Source: Pseudonocardia sp. | Lineage (GTDB): Bacteria; Actinomycetota; Actinomycetes; Mycobacteriales; Pseudonocardiaceae | Reading direction: 5' to 3' | NCBI RefSeq assembly: GCF_029263155.1 | Contig: NZ_JAJCYB010000116.1 | Location: 1-36,892 of the forward strand | Length of the DNA: 36,892 nt | Shown: positions 34,377 to 36,892 of the stretch, piece after piece | How the letters are laid out: the number at the start of each line of letters is the position of its first letter | Position numbering within the stretch: position 1 is the stretch's first letter | The notes under the pieces: generated by a model | The model's input: only the letters and a program-made list of their open reading frames with translations | The model's database searches: none | What the model was told of the DNA's origin: nothing | Translations under genes and position numbers: made by a program

Positions 34377-36059
34377 TCAGGGCCGGGTACGGGCGTCGCA
34401 CTCCACGCGCGGCCCCGGCCCGTAGCCACCCGATCCGGCGGGCCGGTGCCCCGCCCGCCGCGGCCGTTCCCGGCCCGGTGCACCGGTCCGGGCCAGCGCC
34501 CGCAGCGCCAGCTCGCGGTGCCGCGGGTCCTCCGCCCGTTCCAGGAAGCGCATGAGCTCCTGCGCGGCGGCGCGGCCCGGCCTGGCCCGCACCCACGCGG
34601 CCAGCTCGGCGTCGGCGACCTCGGGCCGGGCGCGGATCATCCGCACGCACACGTACTCGACGTCCTCGTCGGCCAGCTCGCCGACCAGCGGCGCGTGCAC
34701 GCCCGCGTCGACGAGCATCTCGTGCACCGCCCACAGCCCGATCGGGGTGAGCGCCACCCAGGTCGGGTCCGGATCGTCGCGGCCGGCCAGCTCGGCGAGC
34801 TCCTCGTGGTCGTCGGTGTCCAGGCTCTCCGTCAGGTGCACGGCCCCGAGCAGCTCCAGCGCGTCGAGCAGAGCGGTGACGTCACGGCGCCACAGCCGCT
34901 GCTCCACGTCGCCCGCGAGGTCGTCGACGACGCACCCCATCCGCTCGTTGACGGCCTCGCGCACGGCCCGGTGGAACCGCTCGACGGGGATCGCGTCCCC
35001 GCCCTCCGCGTAGAGCAGCTGCAGCAGTACCGGGAACGCCTCGCCCAGGCTCATCCCGAACAGCGACGGCGCCCCGAACACGTCGGACCCGCCGAAGTGG
35101 TCGCCGATCCGCCCGACGGCCTCGAACGCGCGTCGCCACATCTCGATCGGCCGGCTCAGCAGCGGGGCCGCGTTCTTGACCTGCACCAATCGGCCGCCCG
35201 TGACCCGCACGAACCGCGCCTGCCGCGCCCAGTGCAGCAGCAGCGTGATCTCCGGGAGGTCGTCGCTGGTGCGGGCGCGGGCCCGGGAGAAGTGGTCGAG
35301 GTCCAACGCGTCGGCGACGGCGCGGGCGTCGCCGAGCAGCAGCCTGCCCTCGCGCGTGACGGCCCGACCCGCCCGCACCCAGCGCGTGAACGCCCGCAGC
35401 CGCGCCAGCGCCACCGACGAGTCGGCCGCGGCGAGCATCTGCGCCGCCCCCGGCAGCAGCACCGGCGGGAGGTCGGGCCCGGTCGGGTGGTCCGGGCCGC
35501 CGTCGTGGCGGCGGGTGATCTCGGCGAGCGCGTCCCGGTCGACGCTCAGCGCCCCGCGGTCGACGTCGGCCAGGAAACGGGCGACCGCGACCGGATCGGC
35601 GGTCGGCACGCCGTGGCGCAGCATCTGCACGGCCCAGAACGTGCCCAGGTCGTGGTTGCGCTCGTCGTCGAGGGCGTCGTGCAGGGCCGGGGTGGAGTCC
35701 TCGACCTGCGCGTGCAGCTCCGCGGCCGGGGCCGAGCGGCTGTCGAGCCAGTCGTGCTCGGCCAGGAAGCCGATCAGCGCGTGCAGTGCGGCGGGCACGG
35801 CGTCGCGGTCGTCCTCCAGGAGCGCGACCGTGCGGGGGAACCAGACGGCCAGCGCGTCGGCGACGTGGGCGCGGGTCCAGTGACCGAGCCGCCCGTCCAC
35901 GCCGTGCTTGTGATCCAGCGCCGCGGCCACGAGTGTCGGTTCGACCTCCATGCCCCGGCGCCGGGCCCAGGCGACGATGCGCAGCCGCAGCCGGTCGCGG
36001 GCAGAGCTGTACTCCTCCATGTCCTCCGGGCCGAATACGAGACGCACTCGACCCACCAT
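34377..36059 (-). CDS. Hypothetical protein, 560 residues, all-helical
   Basis: I do not recognise this family. It is a soluble helical protein with acidic stretches and no signal peptide or membrane segment. Visible features: DRLRLRIVAWARRRGMEVEP near the N terminus, ALDHKHGVDGRLGHWTRAHV, FLAEHDWLD, a central repeat-like RLRAFTRWVRAGRAVTREGR with LLLGDARAVADAL that resembles winged-helix/plant-defence-type modules of unknown actinobacterial proteins, and AELAAWVRARPGRAAAQELM followed by RFLERAEDPRHRELALRALA, which looks like a HEAT-type helix pair. The last 30 residues are a Pro/Gly/Arg tail. ATG 36059 is the first ATG in frame; GTG 36071 or ATG 36020 (after GGAGG, only 2 bases away) are alternatives. 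Confidence 0.6.
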   Translation of the reverse strand: MVGRVRLVFGPEDMEEYSSARDRLRLRIVAWARRRGMEVEPTLVAAALDHKHGVDGRLGHWTRAHVADALAVWFPRTVALLEDDRDAVPAALHALIGFLAEHDWLDSRSAPAAELHAQVEDSTPALHDALDDERNHDLGTFWAVQMLRHGVPTADPVAVARFLADVDRGALSVDRDALAEITRRHDGGPDHPTGPDLPPVLLPGAAQMLAAADSSVALARLRAFTRWVRAGRAVTREGRLLLGDARAVADALDLDHFSRARARTSDDLPEITLLLHWARQARFVRVTGGRLVQVKNAAPLLSRPIEMWRRAFEAVGRIGDHFGGSDVFGAPSLFGMSLGEAFPVLLQLLYAEGGDAIPVERFHRAVREAVNERMGCVVDDLAGDVEQRLWRRDVTALLDALELLGAVHLTESLDTDDHEELAELAGRDDPDPTWVALTPIGLWAVHEMLVDAGVHAPLVGELADEDVEYVCVRMIRARPEVADAELAAWVRARPGRAAAQELMRFLERAEDPRHRELALRALARTGAPGRERPRRAGHRPAGSGGYGPGPRVECDARTRP

Positions 36060-36102
36060 GGCAGCCCCCACCCGGACCCGGTCGGAGGGGGTGGCGTGCG
36101 GC

Positions 36103-36699
36103 TCAGCGCAGCGGCGTGCGTGCCCGCCGGACCACGGCGGGCGGCAGGTTCCGGCGGACGACCGGGCTGGTCGTGACCTGGGCGAAGTGGGTGCGCAGGT
36201 CGGCGAGCTGGCGTCGGGCGGGCGGCGCCCAGCGCGTCCACGAGTACGCGAACTGGGTGAACACGCCGTCGTCCGCGAGGGCGTCGGTGATCACTGCGTG
36301 CAGGCCGCGGCCGTCGGACCCGGGGGAGTAGGCGACCCACGGCAGCCCGCTGACCACGGCGTCCACCCGGTCGATGCCCCGCTCGGCGAGCAGGGCGGGC
36401 AGCGTGTGCGCGTCGGCGCAGACCACGTCGACCTCGGGATGGCGGTCGGCGAGCAGGGCCGCCCAGCGGGGGTTGAGCTCGACGGCCAGCTGCCGTGCCC
36501 GGCCGCCGGTGCGCTCGGCGATCGCGCGGGTGAACGCGCCGGTGCCCGGGCCCAGCTCGACGACGACGGGCGCCCCGGTGGCCGGGATCGGCGCGGTCAT
36601 CGCCGCGGCCAACGCGCGGGAGCTGGGGGCGAGCGCCGCGGTGTGCAGCGGGTCGCGGGCGAACTCCCGCAGGAACAGGCCGGTGTCGGTCCACGCCAC
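36103..36699 (-). CDS. SAM-dependent methyltransferase (phospholipid N-methyltransferase-like)
   Basis: A 198-residue class I Rossmann methyltransferase: motif I VVVELGPGTGAFTRAI, acidic loop QLAVELNPRWAALL, motif II VDVVCADAHTLP, and post-II motif VDAVVSGLPWVAYSPG. The FLREFARDPLHTAALAPSSR opening and SGLPW segment are typical of the PmtA/COG3963 phospholipid N-methyltransferase or rRNA-adenine-dimethylase-like group, which would methylate phosphatidylethanolamine; the substrate is unproven. GTG 36699 lies 6 bases after TACGGT, so a leaderless start is likely. The 560-residue gene follows on the same strand. Confidence 0.8.
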   Translation of the reverse strand: MAWTDTGLFLREFARDPLHTAALAPSSRALAAAMTAPIPATGAPVVVELGPGTGAFTRAIAERTGGRARQLAVELNPRWAALLADRHPEVDVVCADAHTLPALLAERGIDRVDAVVSGLPWVAYSPGSDGRGLHAVITDALADDGVFTQFAYSWTRWAPPARRQLADLRTHFAQVTTSPVVRRNLPPAVVRRARTPLR

Positions 36700-36705
36700 C
36701 CGCCC

Positions 36706-36711
36706 ACCGTA
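36706..36711 (-). promoter_or_regulatory. -10 box of the methyltransferase gene
   Basis: TACGGT on the minus strand ends 6 bases before GTG 36699, the leaderless spacing. A pattern match only. Confidence 0.4.
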
Positions 36712-36785
36712 GGGGCCCTCCGGGACACCGGCCCCCTGTTCTCGCGCCGGACGTGTCGGTCATCACGCGCTGACGGACACCGGCC

Positions 36786-36892
<107 letters not shown>

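Overview
The window is high-GC DNA (roughly 73-75% G+C by eye) from an actinomycete. The evidence is widespread GTG starts, GTGA/ATGA stop-start overlaps, TANNNT -10 boxes lying 6-9 bases before a start codon (leaderless transcripts), a 13E12/DUF222 HNH endonuclease, mycobacterial-type LexA boxes and an IdeR/DmdR-like iron box. I infer a member of the Pseudonocardiales, possibly Pseudonocardia. No ribosomal or marker gene is present to prove it. No tRNA, rRNA, CRISPR array, integrase or intact insertion sequence was found.

Layout. 1-3.9 kb (minus strand): a DUF222/13E12 HNH endonuclease cut by the window edge, with a perfect SOS box at its start; a decayed ORF remnant; a DUF2075 helicase with an N-terminal PD-(D/E)XK-like motif and its own near-perfect SOS box; and a MazG-like nucleotide pyrophosphohydrolase. 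4.2-8.6 kb: housekeeping genes (DUF368/PopT-type polyprenyl-phosphate transporter, SGNH hydrolase, an unknown protein, an SDR oxidoreductase translationally coupled to a DUF985 cupin). 8.7-19.2 kb: a DNA-end-processing block on the plus strand (HerA-like ATPase, then SbcD, SbcC and a NurA-like nuclease). It is interrupted by a minus-strand block of about 3.2 kb holding an AbrB/PIN toxin-antitoxin pair, a two-domain VOC protein and a secreted choice-of-anchor I protein. 19.3-28.9 kb (minus): an orphan iron-siderophore binding lipoprotein behind an iron box, then a tightly overlapping recC-recB-recD operon. 29.1-31.7 kb: a small unknown protein and over 1 kb of non-coding DNA with three direct copies of a structured repeat plus tandem repeats, followed by a HAD phosphatase. 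31.7-36.7 kb: phosphoglucomutase, an alpha/beta hydrolase, a 560-residue protein of unknown function and a SAM methyltransferase. The last ~107 bases are a G/C homopolymer artefact.

How the genes fit together. The dominant theme is handling of DNA ends and DNA damage. RecBCD, SbcCD and a HerA/NurA pair, which are three separate resection machines, lie within about 20 kb, and two further nuclease/helicase genes carry LexA boxes. The strongest leads are (a) the HerA-SbcD-SbcC-NurA set as one functional module, (b) the SOS-controlled MazG/DUF2075 pair, (c) matched internal duplications in both coiled-coil arms of SbcC, and (d) the three-copy hairpin-bearing intergenic element at 29.9-30.7 kb.
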